Counted from the first letter of the stretch, positions 25,653 to 35,096 are shown. The stretch: DNA of 64,000 nt from Flavobacterium sp. 11 (GCF_002754315.1 NZ_PEFE01000001.1:434001-498000), one strand, 5' to 3'. Notes: generated by a model not told the origin, from the sequence alone. A program made the numbers and translations.

Positions 25653-26428
25653 TATAATCGTATTTCGTTTGATAGAAATTCTTCGTAAAATCCTTTCAAC
25701 TTATTACTTTCTTTAACCACTTCGCCAATAACAATTATTGCTGGCGAACTTAATTTATTCTCAGCTACAACTACTTGAATTGTGTCAATCGTTCCAACTC
25801 CAATTTTTTCCTGTGGAGTAGTTCCGTTTTGAATAATCGCAACGGGAGTTTCTCCTTTGGATTCTTTTTGGAACAAAGAAACAATTTGTGATAATTTGCT
25901 CATTCCCATCAAAATCACAACAGTTGCTAACGATTGCGCTGCTAATGCAACATCATTAGACAAATTCCTATCAGAAGTTGTACCTGTAATTACCCAAAAA
26001 CTTTCTGAAACGCCTCTTTTTGTCAAAGAAATTCCTTGGTAAGCGGGAACTGCAATCGAAGATGAAATTCCGGGTACTACAAATGTAGGGATTCCAAAAC
26101 TTTCTGCGAATTCTATTTCTTCGCTTCCACGACCAAAAATAAATGGATCTCCACCTTTTAATCGAACGACATTTCCGTACGTAAGCGCATTATCAACAAT
26201 CAACTGATTGATTTGGTCTTGCGTATATTCATGGCAACCTTTTCGTTTACCCACAAATATTTTTATGGCATTTTTTGGCGCATGAATCATTATTTCATCA
26301 TTGGCCAGCGCATCATACAAAACCACATTCGCTTCAGCAAGAGCTTTTACTCCTTTCAGAGTAAGCAAATCCGGATCGCCAGGACCAGCGCCTACTAAAG
26401 TTATTTTTGGTTGTATTGTATTATGCAT
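25652..26428 (-). CDS. cobA: Uroporphyrinogen-III C-methyltransferase
   Basis: SAM-dependent methylation of uroporphyrinogen III at C-2 and C-7 to precorrin-2, the entry to siroheme and B12. It has VGAGPGDPDLLTLKGVKAL at the N-terminus, VRLKGGDPFIFGRGSEE, and VVPGISSSIAVPAYQGI, all standard for the family. 258 aa. It overlaps the sulfite reductase gene upstream by eight bases and the siroheme synthase gene downstream by one, so translational coupling is expected. Confidence 0.94.
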   Translation of the reverse strand: MHNTIQPKITLVGAGPGDPDLLTLKGVKALAEANVVLYDALANDEIMIHAPKNAIKIFVGKRKGCHEYTQDQINQLIVDNALTYGNVVRLKGGDPFIFGRGSEEIEFAESFGIPTFVVPGISSSIAVPAYQGISLTKRGVSESFWVITGTTSDRNLSNDVALAAQSLATVVILMGMSKLSQIVSLFQKESKGETPVAIIQNGTTPQEKIGVGTIDTIQVVVAENKLSSPAIIVIGEVVKESNKLKGFYEEFLSNEIRL

Positions 26429-28511
26429 TAGCTAAATCTTTTGCTCTGTATTTTTCTATGTTTTCAAAAAAGGCAACTCCTTCTTGAATGTATTTTTGTG
26501 CAAATTCCGCAGAAGGCTCATTCGCTCTGATTTGGTATACTAAATCTTTGAACGTTGAATTCAACTCAATTTTATTGCTTTCGATGAAAACCGCGTCAAA
26601 CAAATCGATAATTCCTGCATGGTGATTTGTTTTTTGGTTTTCAGCAAGCAATAATGCTTTAGCTCCATTTACAAATCCGGCATACGCTAAATAAATCGCA
26701 TCAGCCCATTTTCCTTCATCAAAAGCTTCTTGTGCGAAAGTCATTTTGTCTTTGGCTTCTAATATTAAAGTAGCTACTAAATCAATTACTACACCAGCAC
26801 ATTCTCCTACTCCAACTGCTTTCACGTAGTTATCAGCATTACCCCAATCTACAAAATCAGCTTCGGTAAGATTAGTCAAATCGGCTAATGGTTTCAAAAA
26901 CTCGTAGAAGTATTTCTCACCTTTGGCATCATAATAATTCAAAAATGACTGTCCGTTTCCGTTTGTTTCAAAATCATTTAAGATGAAACGCAATGCATCA
27001 GGTCCTCTTCGGCTTGGAATTTTGATTACTTTATCAGAAAATCTTCCGTTTCCGTTTCCTAAATTTCCTCCGCCTAATAACACTTGTAATGCTGGTGCCA
27101 CTAATTTTCCGGAATTGATAGACATTCCCTGAAAACCAATTTCGGCCATATTGTGTTGTCCACACGCATTCATACAACCACTGATTTTAATCGTGATTTC
27201 CTTATTGTTGCTGTATTGTGGATATTCTGTTTCTAAAACTCTTTCCAGTTCTACTGCGATTCCGGTACTGCTTGCAATTCCTAAATTACATGTATCTGTT
27301 CCCGGACAAGCTGTAATATCTGAAATGGTATTGTAACCTAAAGCCACAAAATCTAATTTGGCTAATTCTTGGTAGAAAAAAGGTAAATTTTCTTCTTTTA
27401 CGTGACGAATTAAAATATCTTGTCTCAAAGAAAAACGCAATTCATTAGCCGCATAATTTTTAACTAATTCTGCCAATGCTCTTGCTTTATCCGTATAAAA
27501 ATCACCTAATAAAACTTTGATTCCAATCGCTACATAACCAGCTTGTTTTTGCGCGATTACATTTGATTTTTTCCAAGCTTCGAAAGCAGCTGCATCTTCG
27601 ATTACTACTTTTGGAACTTCCAATAAAGGAGCTGGAATTTCACCATCAAAAGCAGTTGTATCGATTTCAACTGTTTGGTAAGACAAGGCTTTTTTCTCTT
27701 CTTCCACCAATCGTAAAAACTCGTCTCTTCCCAAATCTTTGATTAGGAATTTCATACGTGCTTTTAAACGTTTTGCTCTTTCGCCATAGCGGTCAAAAAT
27801 TCTTAAAACACCTTCAGTTGTTGGGATAATTTGGTTTACCGGAATAAATTCAGAAAGTAATTCGGCATGACTTGGTTGTGAACCTAATCCTCCACCTAAC
27901 ATTACTTTGAAGCCTCTTTCGCCGTTTACAATTTTTGGAATAAATCCTAAATCATGCAAATAACTCAATCCTGTATCTTTATCTGAAGACGAAAATGACA
28001 TTTTGAATTTACGTCCCATCTCTTGACAAACTGGGTTTCTCAAGAAAAACTGAAACAATGCGTGCGCATAAGGCGACACATCAAAAGGTTCTTCTCCATC
28101 GATTCCTGCCGTTTCACTAGCCGTAATATTTCTCACGGTGTTTCCACAAGCTTCACGAAGTGTAACATCATCTTTCTCTAATTCAGCCCAAAGTTGTGGT
28201 GTTCTATCCAAACTTACATAGTGAATCTGGATATCCTGACGCGTTGTAATGTGCAAACGTCCTGTTGAATATTCATCAGAAACTTTAGTAATTCGCAACA
28301 ATTGTTCGCTGGTCACTTTACCAAAAGGCAATTTGATACGAATCATTTGTACGCCTTCCTGACGCTGACCATAAACTCCTCTCGCCAAACGAAGGCTACG
28401 AAAACGTTCGTCATCAATTTTTCCGTCACGGAATAAAGCAATTTTTCTTTCTAAATCGATAATGTCTTTTTGGACAATCGGATTTTCTATTTCGGTTCTA
28501 AAACTTTCCAT
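26421..28511 (-). CDS. Assimilatory sulfite reductase (siroheme/4Fe-4S hemoprotein)
   Basis: A 696-aa protein of the nitrite/sulfite reductase family. It has two ferredoxin-like half domains, and the siroheme-bridged [4Fe-4S] ligands C402 and C408 (ACPGTDTC) and C446 and C450 (SGCMNAC). Sulfate-activation genes upstream and siroheme genes downstream point to sulfite as substrate. No NADPH flavoprotein subunit (CysJ) is present, so ferredoxin is the likely donor. A helical extension of about 155 residues (from about 540) follows the catalytic part; its role is not clear from sequence. Confidence 0.9.
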   Translation of the reverse strand: MESFRTEIENPIVQKDIIDLERKIALFRDGKIDDERFRSLRLARGVYGQRQEGVQMIRIKLPFGKVTSEQLLRITKVSDEYSTGRLHITTRQDIQIHYVSLDRTPQLWAELEKDDVTLREACGNTVRNITASETAGIDGEEPFDVSPYAHALFQFFLRNPVCQEMGRKFKMSFSSSDKDTGLSYLHDLGFIPKIVNGERGFKVMLGGGLGSQPSHAELLSEFIPVNQIIPTTEGVLRIFDRYGERAKRLKARMKFLIKDLGRDEFLRLVEEEKKALSYQTVEIDTTAFDGEIPAPLLEVPKVVIEDAAAFEAWKKSNVIAQKQAGYVAIGIKVLLGDFYTDKARALAELVKNYAANELRFSLRQDILIRHVKEENLPFFYQELAKLDFVALGYNTISDITACPGTDTCNLGIASSTGIAVELERVLETEYPQYSNNKEITIKISGCMNACGQHNMAEIGFQGMSINSGKLVAPALQVLLGGGNLGNGNGRFSDKVIKIPSRRGPDALRFILNDFETNGNGQSFLNYYDAKGEKYFYEFLKPLADLTNLTEADFVDWGNADNYVKAVGVGECAGVVIDLVATLILEAKDKMTFAQEAFDEGKWADAIYLAYAGFVNGAKALLLAENQKTNHHAGIIDLFDAVFIESNKIELNSTFKDLVYQIRANEPSAEFAQKYIQEGVAFFENIEKYRAKDLANA

Positions 28512-28540
28512 CTGTGTGTTGTTTTTGGCAAAAGTTAGAT

Positions 28541-29785
28541 TTAGTTTATAAATCCAACTCCAGCAGTTGTGTTGGTTGCAGCATCAATTAAAATAAAAGC
28601 GCCGTTTGATTTGTTGTCATTATAGGCATCAAAATACAAAGCTTTGCTTAATTTAATATTTACTTCGCCTATTTCATTTATAGCCAATTGAGTCGCTGGT
28701 GTAACTCCAGAATAATCTGTAGCGATTACGTTTTTCACGCTTTCAATTTTTGCCAAAACTCTGTTGGTATTGTGTTGTACCAAATATTTTGTTCCTGGAA
28801 CTAACTTTTTGCTGTCCATCCAACAAATCGTTGTATTGATATCTTTTTCGATTTTAGGCAACTCATCCGATTTTACAATCATGTCGCCTCTTGTCACATT
28901 GATATCATTTTCCAATTCTAAAGTAATCGAAGAACCTGCTGTCGCTTCATCAAATTGCTGATAGAAAAAGTGAATATTAGTCACTTTAGATTCTGTCAAA
29001 GAAGGAAGAACCGTTACCGCATCACCCACTTTAATATTGTTTCCGTATAATTTTCCGGCATATCCTCTAAAATCATGATACTCTTCCGTTTTTGGTCTGA
29101 TAACCGTTTGAACCGGGAAACGTGCTTTTCCTGTTTCAAAAATATCTTCTGGCTCTAAAGCTTCTAAGTGTTCCAAAACCGTTTGTCCAGTATACCAAGG
29201 CATATTCTCTGATTTATCAGCTACATTTCCTCCATTGATAGCACTCAACGGTATGTAACTTACGTTTTGCTCTTTGAATGAACTTTTGCTGTTCAATGCC
29301 TGAAAATCAGCTTTGATTTTATTGTAGACTTCTTCCGAATAATCAACCAAATCCATTTTGTTTACCGCAACAATCACTTCTTTTACTCTCAATAAATTAT
29401 TAATAAAAAAGTGTCTGTACGTTTGCTCAATAACTCCTTTACGAGCATCAATCAAAATGATCGAAACCTGCGAAGTCGAAGCCCCCGTAACCATGTTTCG
29501 TGTATATTCTACGTGACCCGGAGTATCGGCAATAATGTAACTTTTCTTGGCTGTCGAAAAATAAATATGAGCCACATCAATCGTGATTCCTTGTTCTCTC
29601 TCAGCAACCAAACCATCGGTAGCCAAAGAAAAATCAAGATAATCATATCCTTTTTGCTTGCTGCTTTTTTCTATTGCTTCAATCTTATCTGTAGTCAACG
29701 ATTTTGTATCGTATAATAATCTCCCGATTAAGGTACTCTTTCCGTCATCTACACTTCCTGCTGTTGCTATTTTTAAAACTTCCAT
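28541..29785 (-). CDS. cysN: Sulfate adenylyltransferase subunit 1
   Basis: GTPase subunit of heterodimeric ATP sulfurylase, which with CysD makes APS from ATP and sulfate. EF-Tu-like G motifs: GSVDDGKST near residue 10, DTPGH, and NKMD. The length of 414 aa stops after the beta barrels, so it is not the CysNC fusion carrying APS kinase. It lies downstream of cysD, with 150 bases of AT-rich repeat between. Confidence 0.95.
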   Translation of the reverse strand: MEVLKIATAGSVDDGKSTLIGRLLYDTKSLTTDKIEAIEKSSKQKGYDYLDFSLATDGLVAEREQGITIDVAHIYFSTAKKSYIIADTPGHVEYTRNMVTGASTSQVSIILIDARKGVIEQTYRHFFINNLLRVKEVIVAVNKMDLVDYSEEVYNKIKADFQALNSKSSFKEQNVSYIPLSAINGGNVADKSENMPWYTGQTVLEHLEALEPEDIFETGKARFPVQTVIRPKTEEYHDFRGYAGKLYGNNIKVGDAVTVLPSLTESKVTNIHFFYQQFDEATAGSSITLELENDINVTRGDMIVKSDELPKIEKDINTTICWMDSKKLVPGTKYLVQHNTNRVLAKIESVKNVIATDYSGVTPATQLAINEIGEVNIKLSKALYFDAYNDNKSNGAFILIDAATNTTAGVGFIN

Positions 29786-29939
29786 TCCTTGTTTTTTGTT
29801 TGAAGTTTAAAAGTTTAAGGTTTTCAAAACACCTTATGTAAACTTCTAAATTTGATTTTTTTATTTTAAATGTTGAATTATAAATTTTAAATGTCTCGGA
29901 ACAATTCATAATTTATAATTCATACCTTATAATTGTTTT

Positions 29940-30839
29940 CTAAAAGTATCCTTGTTGTTTTCTTTTTTCCATCGCGGCTTCAGAACGTTTGTCATCAATT
30001 CTGGCTCCTCTTTCTGAAATAGTCGAAGATCTGATTTCGCCTACTACTTCTTGAATTGTTGCTGCGTAAGAATCAACAGCGGCGGTACAGCTCATATCTC
30101 CAACGGTTCTAAAACGAACAATTCTTTCTTCAATTTCTTCATCTTCTTCTTGGTATACAAATGGAGAATGTGACCAAATCATACCATCTCTCAAGAATAC
30201 TTTACGTTTATGTGAAAAGTAAATAGATGGGATTTCGATTTGCTCTTGCTCAATATAACTCCACACATCTAGTTCAGTCCAGTTAGAAATTGGGAAAACA
30301 CGAACGTTTTGACCATTTTCAATTTTTCCGTTCAGAATATCAAATAATTCCGGACGTTGGTTTTTCTCATCCCATTGACCAAAATCATCACGAACAGAAA
30401 AAATACGTTCTTTAGCTCTTGCTTTTTCTTCATCACGACGCGCACCACCAATACAAGCATCAAATTTGAATTCTTCGATTGCATCCAAAAGTGTAGTCGT
30501 TTGCAAACTGTTTCTGCTGGAATATTTTCCTGATTCTTCCACCACTTTACCTTCGTCAATAGCATCCTGAACATTACGAACGATTAATTCCAATCCTAAT
30601 TCAGCAACTAATTTGTCTCTAAATTCAATTGTTTCCGGAAAATTGTGTCCAGTATCTACGTGCAACAATGGAAAAGGAATTTTTGCAGGAAAAAATGCTT
30701 TTTGTGCTAAACGCACCAATGTAATCGAATCTTTTCCTCCAGAGAAAAGTAAAACCGGCTTGTCAAATTGAGAAATCACTTCTCTAAATATGTATATCGC
30801 TTCGCTTTCTAAAGCGTTTGTTTTTAATATGGTACTCAT
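29940..30839 (-). CDS. cysD: Sulfate adenylyltransferase subunit 2
   Basis: Catalytic ATP pyrophosphatase subunit of ATP sulfurylase. The PP-loop SGGKDS is at 33-38, with the conserved LHVDTGHNFPETIEFRD, ACIGGARRDEEKARAKER and RFRTVGDMSCT. 299 aa with the usual KRKQQGYF end. Located directly after cysH and before cysN on the minus strand. Confidence 0.96.
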   Translation of the reverse strand: MSTILKTNALESEAIYIFREVISQFDKPVLLFSGGKDSITLVRLAQKAFFPAKIPFPLLHVDTGHNFPETIEFRDKLVAELGLELIVRNVQDAIDEGKVVEESGKYSSRNSLQTTTLLDAIEEFKFDACIGGARRDEEKARAKERIFSVRDDFGQWDEKNQRPELFDILNGKIENGQNVRVFPISNWTELDVWSYIEQEQIEIPSIYFSHKRKVFLRDGMIWSHSPFVYQEEDEEIEERIVRFRTVGDMSCTAAVDSYAATIQEVVGEIRSSTISERGARIDDKRSEAAMEKRKQQGYF

Positions 30840-30906
30840 TATTATTTGGTAATTTGTTTATTTGTTTATTCGGTTAAACGACCAAACAGATAAACGATTA
30901 AACTTT

Positions 30907-31608
30907 TTATTTTTGGTGCAAACCACATTCTTTATGACTTGATTCCCATGACCATCTTCCTGCTCTGATATCCTCGCCTTCGGCTATAGCTCTTGTACAA
31001 GGCGCACAACCAATGCTTACAAACCCTTTTTTATGTAAAGCGTTTTGTGGCACATTATTTTTTTCTAAATAATCCTCTACTTCTTTCAAAGTCCATTTTA
31101 ATAATGGATTGAATTTTATGATATTGAAATGAGCATCATATTCAAAAGCTGCCAAATCATTTCTATTTTCTGATTGCTCGGCTCTCAAACCGGTAATCCA
31201 AATTACATTTCCTTTTAAAGCTTTAGTCAACGGTGCTACTTTTCGAATGAAACAACATTCTTTTCTATTCTCCACCGATTCGTAAAAGCTATTTGGTCCT
31301 TTTTGATTTAACAAATTTTGAACTTCAGAAGCTTCCGGAAAATAAACTTTAATTTCCTTTTTATACTTTTTCAATGTCTTATGAAAAACGTCATACGTCT
31401 CTTGAAATAATCTCCCTGTGTCCAATGTAAAAATGGTAATTGGTAAATCATTTTGACCAATCAAAGCCGTAATCACTTGATCTTCCTGCCCAAAAGAAGT
31501 AGAGAAAACCACTTTATCTTTGAATTCATTAGCTAAAAACGAAAGTGTTTCTTCAAGTGAAAAATCCTTTGTTTTATCTAATAAAGTATTGGTTATTGCT
31601 ATGCTCAT
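30907..31608 (-). CDS. cysH: Adenylyl-sulfate (APS) reductase, CysH family
   Basis: Reduces activated sulfate to sulfite with thioredoxin. It carries the [4Fe-4S] ligands CC (118-119) and CAPC (201-204), plus the catalytic cysteine in the C-terminal ECGLH (C228). The CC/CxxC set is the mark of APS reductases; enzymes that strictly use PAPS lack it. No APS kinase (cysC) is present in this operon and CysN is not fused to one, which agrees with direct use of APS. 233 aa; 67 bases upstream of cysD. Confidence 0.93.
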   Translation of the reverse strand: MSIAITNTLLDKTKDFSLEETLSFLANEFKDKVVFSTSFGQEDQVITALIGQNDLPITIFTLDTGRLFQETYDVFHKTLKKYKKEIKVYFPEASEVQNLLNQKGPNSFYESVENRKECCFIRKVAPLTKALKGNVIWITGLRAEQSENRNDLAAFEYDAHFNIIKFNPLLKWTLKEVEDYLEKNNVPQNALHKKGFVSIGCAPCTRAIAEGEDIRAGRWSWESSHKECGLHQK

Positions 31609-31622
31609 AATTTCGTTTCTAT

Positions 31623-32564
31623 TTATAATAATTTAGACAGTGTTTTTAAACTCAAAACAATAATTAAAATCCCTACCAAAATCATCATAGGTTTTCTCTT
31701 TATTTTATTGACTAAAATAGCGGCAATTGGAGCGGCAATCACACCACCTAAAATCAACCCTATAATCACTTGCCATCCTTGTATTCCTCCAAAAAGCATA
31801 AATGTTACACCACTGGCAAAAGCTACTGCAAACTCGGCTGCATTTACAGAACCGATAGTATATCTGGGATTTCTACCGTTTCCAAGTAAAGTTGAAGTCA
31901 CAATTGGTCCCCATCCGCCACCACCGACAGCATCCATAAAACCTCCAAAAGAAGCCAAAACACCTAATTTTTTAGTTTTCTTTTTAATGATATTTTTTTT
32001 CAATGCTTTTCTAATAATTATAATGGCCAGCGCAATCATATACACGGCTATAAATGGCTTAATTGCATCTCCGTCAATCACATCCGACAGTAAATAAGCA
32101 CCGGCAATAGAACCTAAAACACCCGGAATTAACAAATGTCTCACTAGCTTTTTATTGATATTCCCAAATCGATGATGAGAAATCGCTGAAGCTCCAGTAG
32201 TAAACATTTCAGCAACGTGAACTCCTGTACTGCTGATTGCGGGCGGAATTCCATACGCCAATAAAAAAGAAGTAGAAGTTGCTCCATAACCCATTCCTAA
32301 AGTTCCATCCACTAATTGCGCAAATATCCCGATACAGAAAAAGATTAAAAATTCCTGATTAAAACCAGCCAAAAAACCATTCCAAGAAAACTCAGCATAA
32401 TGATTGTACACTAATGTCGAAAACAACCCTATCAGCAAAACAACAGGAATTACAACCCATAAACGCTCCGCGAAAGTATTTCCCGATTTTACATTGACAT
32501 TAACCTGTTTCAATTCTTTGTTCATGCTTTTATAATTCAACTGTTTTTTATTATTTAAATCCAT
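31623..32564 (-). CDS. TauE/SafE-family sulfite exporter-like permease
   Basis: A 313-aa inner-membrane protein with about eight hydrophobic segments and the family's repeated glycine-rich pattern (LVDGTLGMGYGATSTSF, FGGFMDAVGGGGWGPIVTSTLL). Related proteins export sulfite or sulfoacetate, or import sulfate-like anions. Here, between the Rrf2 regulator and cysH, it may relieve sulfite build-up or bring in sulfate; direction is not decidable from sequence. An internal ATG 13 codons in (MNKELKQ) is an alternative start. Confidence 0.85.
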   Translation of the reverse strand: MDLNNKKQLNYKSMNKELKQVNVNVKSGNTFAERLWVVIPVVLLIGLFSTLVYNHYAEFSWNGFLAGFNQEFLIFFCIGIFAQLVDGTLGMGYGATSTSFLLAYGIPPAISSTGVHVAEMFTTGASAISHHRFGNINKKLVRHLLIPGVLGSIAGAYLLSDVIDGDAIKPFIAVYMIALAIIIIRKALKKNIIKKKTKKLGVLASFGGFMDAVGGGGWGPIVTSTLLGNGRNPRYTIGSVNAAEFAVAFASGVTFMLFGGIQGWQVIIGLILGGVIAAPIAAILVNKIKRKPMMILVGILIIVLSLKTLSKLL

Positions 32565-32643
32565 TACCCTATCGGAATACTAGATTACTGTGCAAAAGTA
32601 AAACTTTTAACTTAACTACAAAAATTTTTTTGTGATTTATTGT

Positions 32644-33054
32644 CTAAAATGCAATATCAGCCAGTGTATTGTTTTCCAATATCATAAGCGTATTGTCGCG
32701 AACTTCTGTCATTAGTTTACGAACTGCACAAGTGGCCTCATCCGTACAGTCGTCACATGGCTCATAAAAATTGTGGCTGGCACAAGGAAGTAATGCAATT
32801 GGCCCTTCAAGGATGCGATAGACATGGGCCATATTTATTTCCTTAGGGTCTTTTATCAGATAATAGCCTCCGCCCTTTCCTTTTTTGGCTCCTAAAAAAC
32901 CAGAATGGCGTAACAGTAGTAAAATACTTTCCAAAAACTTAATCGAAATATGTTCACTCTTCGCTATTTCAGCAATTTGTATCGGTGTTTGATCTTTCTG
33001 GCGTGCCAAAAAGGTCAATGCTTTGATTCCGTATTTTGTTTTTTTTGAAAGCAT
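32644..33054 (-). CDS. Rrf2-family transcriptional regulator of the sulfur genes
   Basis: A 136-aa winged-helix regulator of the IscR/CymR/NsrR group. It has an HTH at about 23-48 and the usual GAKKGKGGGYYL wing. Four cysteines (C91, C100, C103, C109) lie where IscR-type proteins bind an Fe-S cluster, although the spacing (x8, x2, x5) differs from IscR (x5, x5). Heading the run TauE-cysH-cysD-cysN-sir, it is the prime candidate for the local sulfur regulator, perhaps sensing Cys/O-acetylserine status like CymR or an Fe-S cluster (inference). Confidence 0.88.
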   Translation of the reverse strand: MLSKKTKYGIKALTFLARQKDQTPIQIAEIAKSEHISIKFLESILLLLRHSGFLGAKKGKGGGYYLIKDPKEINMAHVYRILEGPIALLPCASHNFYEPCDDCTDEATCAVRKLMTEVRDNTLMILENNTLADIAF

Positions 33055-33074
33055 TTTAAAAGATATAAGATTGG

Positions 33075-33235
33075 AAATTAACGATTTTTGATTTTAGATT
33101 TCAAAGTAATCTGAAATCTACATGTCTTTTATTGCAACAAAAATATACTTTTTGATTTAAGAAATACGGAATAGAAATTAACGATTTTTAAAATGCACAA
33201 AATGTGTCTTCAAAAACCGTTAATCTACTCCCGAA
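33075..33235. repeat. AACGATTTT/AAAATCGTT repeats upstream of the Rrf2 gene
   Basis: This 198-base gap contains GAAATTAACGATTTTT twice (near 33075 and 33175) and an inverted AAAAACCGTTAATCTAC (near 33212). The latter two copies form an inverted pair around a CACAAAATGTG core. A TCCCGAAACTTCGGG palindrome follows at 33229-33243. A possible -7 element (TATTTTTG on the minus strand, near 33142) may drive the Rrf2/cys genes. Confidence 0.6.
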
Positions 33236-33252
33236 ACTTCGGGCCTAAACTT

Positions 33253-34425
33253 TTATGAAAGCGCCTGCTCTAAATCGGCAATCACATCTTTCACGGTTTC
33301 CAATCCTACAGAAACACGAACTAAACCATCCGTGATACTTACCGCCAAACGTTCCTCAACAGTTAATTTACTATGTGTTGTTGATGCCGGATGCGTTACA
33401 ATCGTTCTCGTATCACCTAAATTTGGAGACAACGAACATAATTTTATTTTATCCAAAAATGCTCTTCCTGCTTCTATTCCGCCTTTTATTTCAAATGCAA
33501 CGATGTTACCGCCTAATTTCATTTGCTTTTTGGCAATTTCATATTGCGGATGCGATTTCAAAAAAGGATACTTCACTTTATTAACCTGGGGATGGCCTTC
33601 CAAAAACTCAGCCACTTTCAAGGCATTTTCACAATGTCTATCTAAACGAATCGCCAAAGTTTCTAAACTTTTTGATAATACCCAAGCATTAAATGGAGAT
33701 AAGGAAGGACCGGTAAGTCGAGAAAACAAATAGATTTTTTGAATCAATTCAGCGTCTCCAACGGTAATTCCACCCAAAACTCTACCTTGACCATCTATTA
33801 ATTTTGTAGCTGAATGCACTACCAAATTTGCCCCCCATTTTATCGGTTGTTGTAAATAAGGTGTCGCAAAACAGTTGTCAATAATCAAAATCAAATCATG
33901 CTTTTTGGCAATAGCACCTAACAGTTCCAAATCGATAATATCTACCGCTGGATTAGTTGGAGATTCTGCAAAAAGTATCTTTGTATTAGGTTTTATGAAA
34001 CTTTCAATGGTTTCAGGCTTATCGATGTCAAAATACGATGTTTCAATTCCCCATTTTGGAAAATAATTAATAAACAATGAATGTGTCGCTCCAAAAACAC
34101 TACTTGCCGAAACAATATGGTCTCCGGAGTTCAACAAAGCCGCCAAAGTTGAATACACAGCCGCCATTCCTGAGGCAAAAGCAAATCCCGACTCAGCACC
34201 TTCCATTTTACAAATTTTCTCTATAAATTCGTTGGTATTTGGATTGCTGTATCGGCTATAAATATTTCGATCTTTCTCCTCGGCAAAAGAAGCTCTCATA
34301 TCTTCAGCATCTTCAAATACAAAACTAGAAGTTAAGTATAAAGGCACGGAATGTTCTTGAAATTGTGTTCTTTCTAATTGAGTACGTATGGCTTGGGTTT
34401 CAAAACCAAATTCTTGTTCGTTCAT
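33253..34425 (-). CDS. metZ: O-succinyl/acetylhomoserine sulfhydrylase (MetZ-like)
   Basis: Cys/Met metabolism PLP enzyme of 390 aa. The PLP lysine is K208 in VVHSATKLIDGQGRVLGG; this DGQGRVLGG pattern is typical of MetZ-type sulfhydrylases and less so of cystathionine gamma-synthases. It would combine sulfide from the cys genes with activated homoserine from MetX to give homocysteine. Because the neighbouring MetX looks like a homoserine acyltransferase, either acetyl- or succinylhomoserine may be the in vivo substrate. Confidence 0.88.
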   Translation of the reverse strand: MNEQEFGFETQAIRTQLERTQFQEHSVPLYLTSSFVFEDAEDMRASFAEEKDRNIYSRYSNPNTNEFIEKICKMEGAESGFAFASGMAAVYSTLAALLNSGDHIVSASSVFGATHSLFINYFPKWGIETSYFDIDKPETIESFIKPNTKILFAESPTNPAVDIIDLELLGAIAKKHDLILIIDNCFATPYLQQPIKWGANLVVHSATKLIDGQGRVLGGITVGDAELIQKIYLFSRLTGPSLSPFNAWVLSKSLETLAIRLDRHCENALKVAEFLEGHPQVNKVKYPFLKSHPQYEIAKKQMKLGGNIVAFEIKGGIEAGRAFLDKIKLCSLSPNLGDTRTIVTHPASTTHSKLTVEERLAVSITDGLVRVSVGLETVKDVIADLEQALS

Positions 34426-34491
34426 TTTATTTTTAGTTTAAAATTTAAGCTTTAAAGTTGTTTGGATATTCAAATCCAATCTTTAATTAAA

Positions 34492-34917
34492 CTATAATGG
34501 TTTATTATTTAAAACTACTTTGTAATGTATCGTTGCGGTTGGTTCTAATGTTTTAGAAACCGAGCAGTATTTTTCAAAAGAAAGTTCTGCGGCTCTCGCT
34601 GCTTTTTCTTCATTAATTGGACCTTCCAAAAAGAATACTACTGTAATATCCTTGAATGGTTTCGCTTCTCCTACTTGTACACGTTCCCCTTCAACCTCAG
34701 CTTTGAAAGAAGTGATTTCCTGACGTTGTTTTTTCAAAATCGAAATCATATCAATGGCACTGCATCCCGCAACACCCATCAATACTAACTCCATCGGACT
34801 CGGCCCTTTATTGTCACCGCCAAATTCTGGTCGGCTATCTACATTTACTATGTGCCCACGTTCGTTTTTTAATTCAAAGTGGAAATTGTCGTTTACTCTG
34901 TTTAGTGTTATTTTCAT
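34492..34917 (-). CDS. OsmC-family peroxiredoxin-like protein
   Basis: A 141-aa OsmC/Ohr fold protein with the two reactive cysteines C52 (GVAGCSAID) and C118 (EKYCSVSKT). The family reduces hydroperoxides or handles reactive sulfur and thiols. In this locus between thrA and metZ it could protect against peroxide or persulfide (inference). An unusually good purine-rich Shine-Dalgarno-like stretch (GAGGAGGGG) lies about 8 bases before the ATG, rare in this phylum. It coincides with an intergenic repeat containing TTTCGCC/GGCGAAA. Confidence 0.87.
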   Translation of the reverse strand: MKITLNRVNDNFHFELKNERGHIVNVDSRPEFGGDNKGPSPMELVLMGVAGCSAIDMISILKKQRQEITSFKAEVEGERVQVGEAKPFKDITVVFFLEGPINEEKAARAAELSFEKYCSVSKTLEPTATIHYKVVLNNKPL

Positions 34918-35096
34918 ATTAATCCCCTCCTCAACCCTTTCGCCACGGCGAAAAGAGAGCCAAGACTGGAGGCTGTCCCTTTTTTAATTAATTATATTTG
35001 TTCAGACGCGGATAAAACGGATTTGCTATCGCAAAAACTCGGATTTTTGTTTTTTACATCTGAAATCAAAAATCGTTAATCCACAATCTTAAATCT

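Noticed and set aside
30332..30574. 80-codon minus-strand ORF inside cysD
   Set aside because: Same strand, different frame, within an intact cysD; sequence is a frame-shadow with a Val/Lys-rich composition.
31623..32564. TauE-like gene as a defence or toxin export gene
   Set aside because: Its placement between the Rrf2 regulator and cysH and its TauE/SafE pattern fit sulfur metabolism; nothing supports another role.
33055..33252. Possible riboswitch or leader peptide ahead of the Rrf2/cys genes
   Set aside because: No conserved aptamer core, no Cys-rich short ORF and no terminator were found. The gap is explained by AACGATTTT-type repeats and a palindrome.
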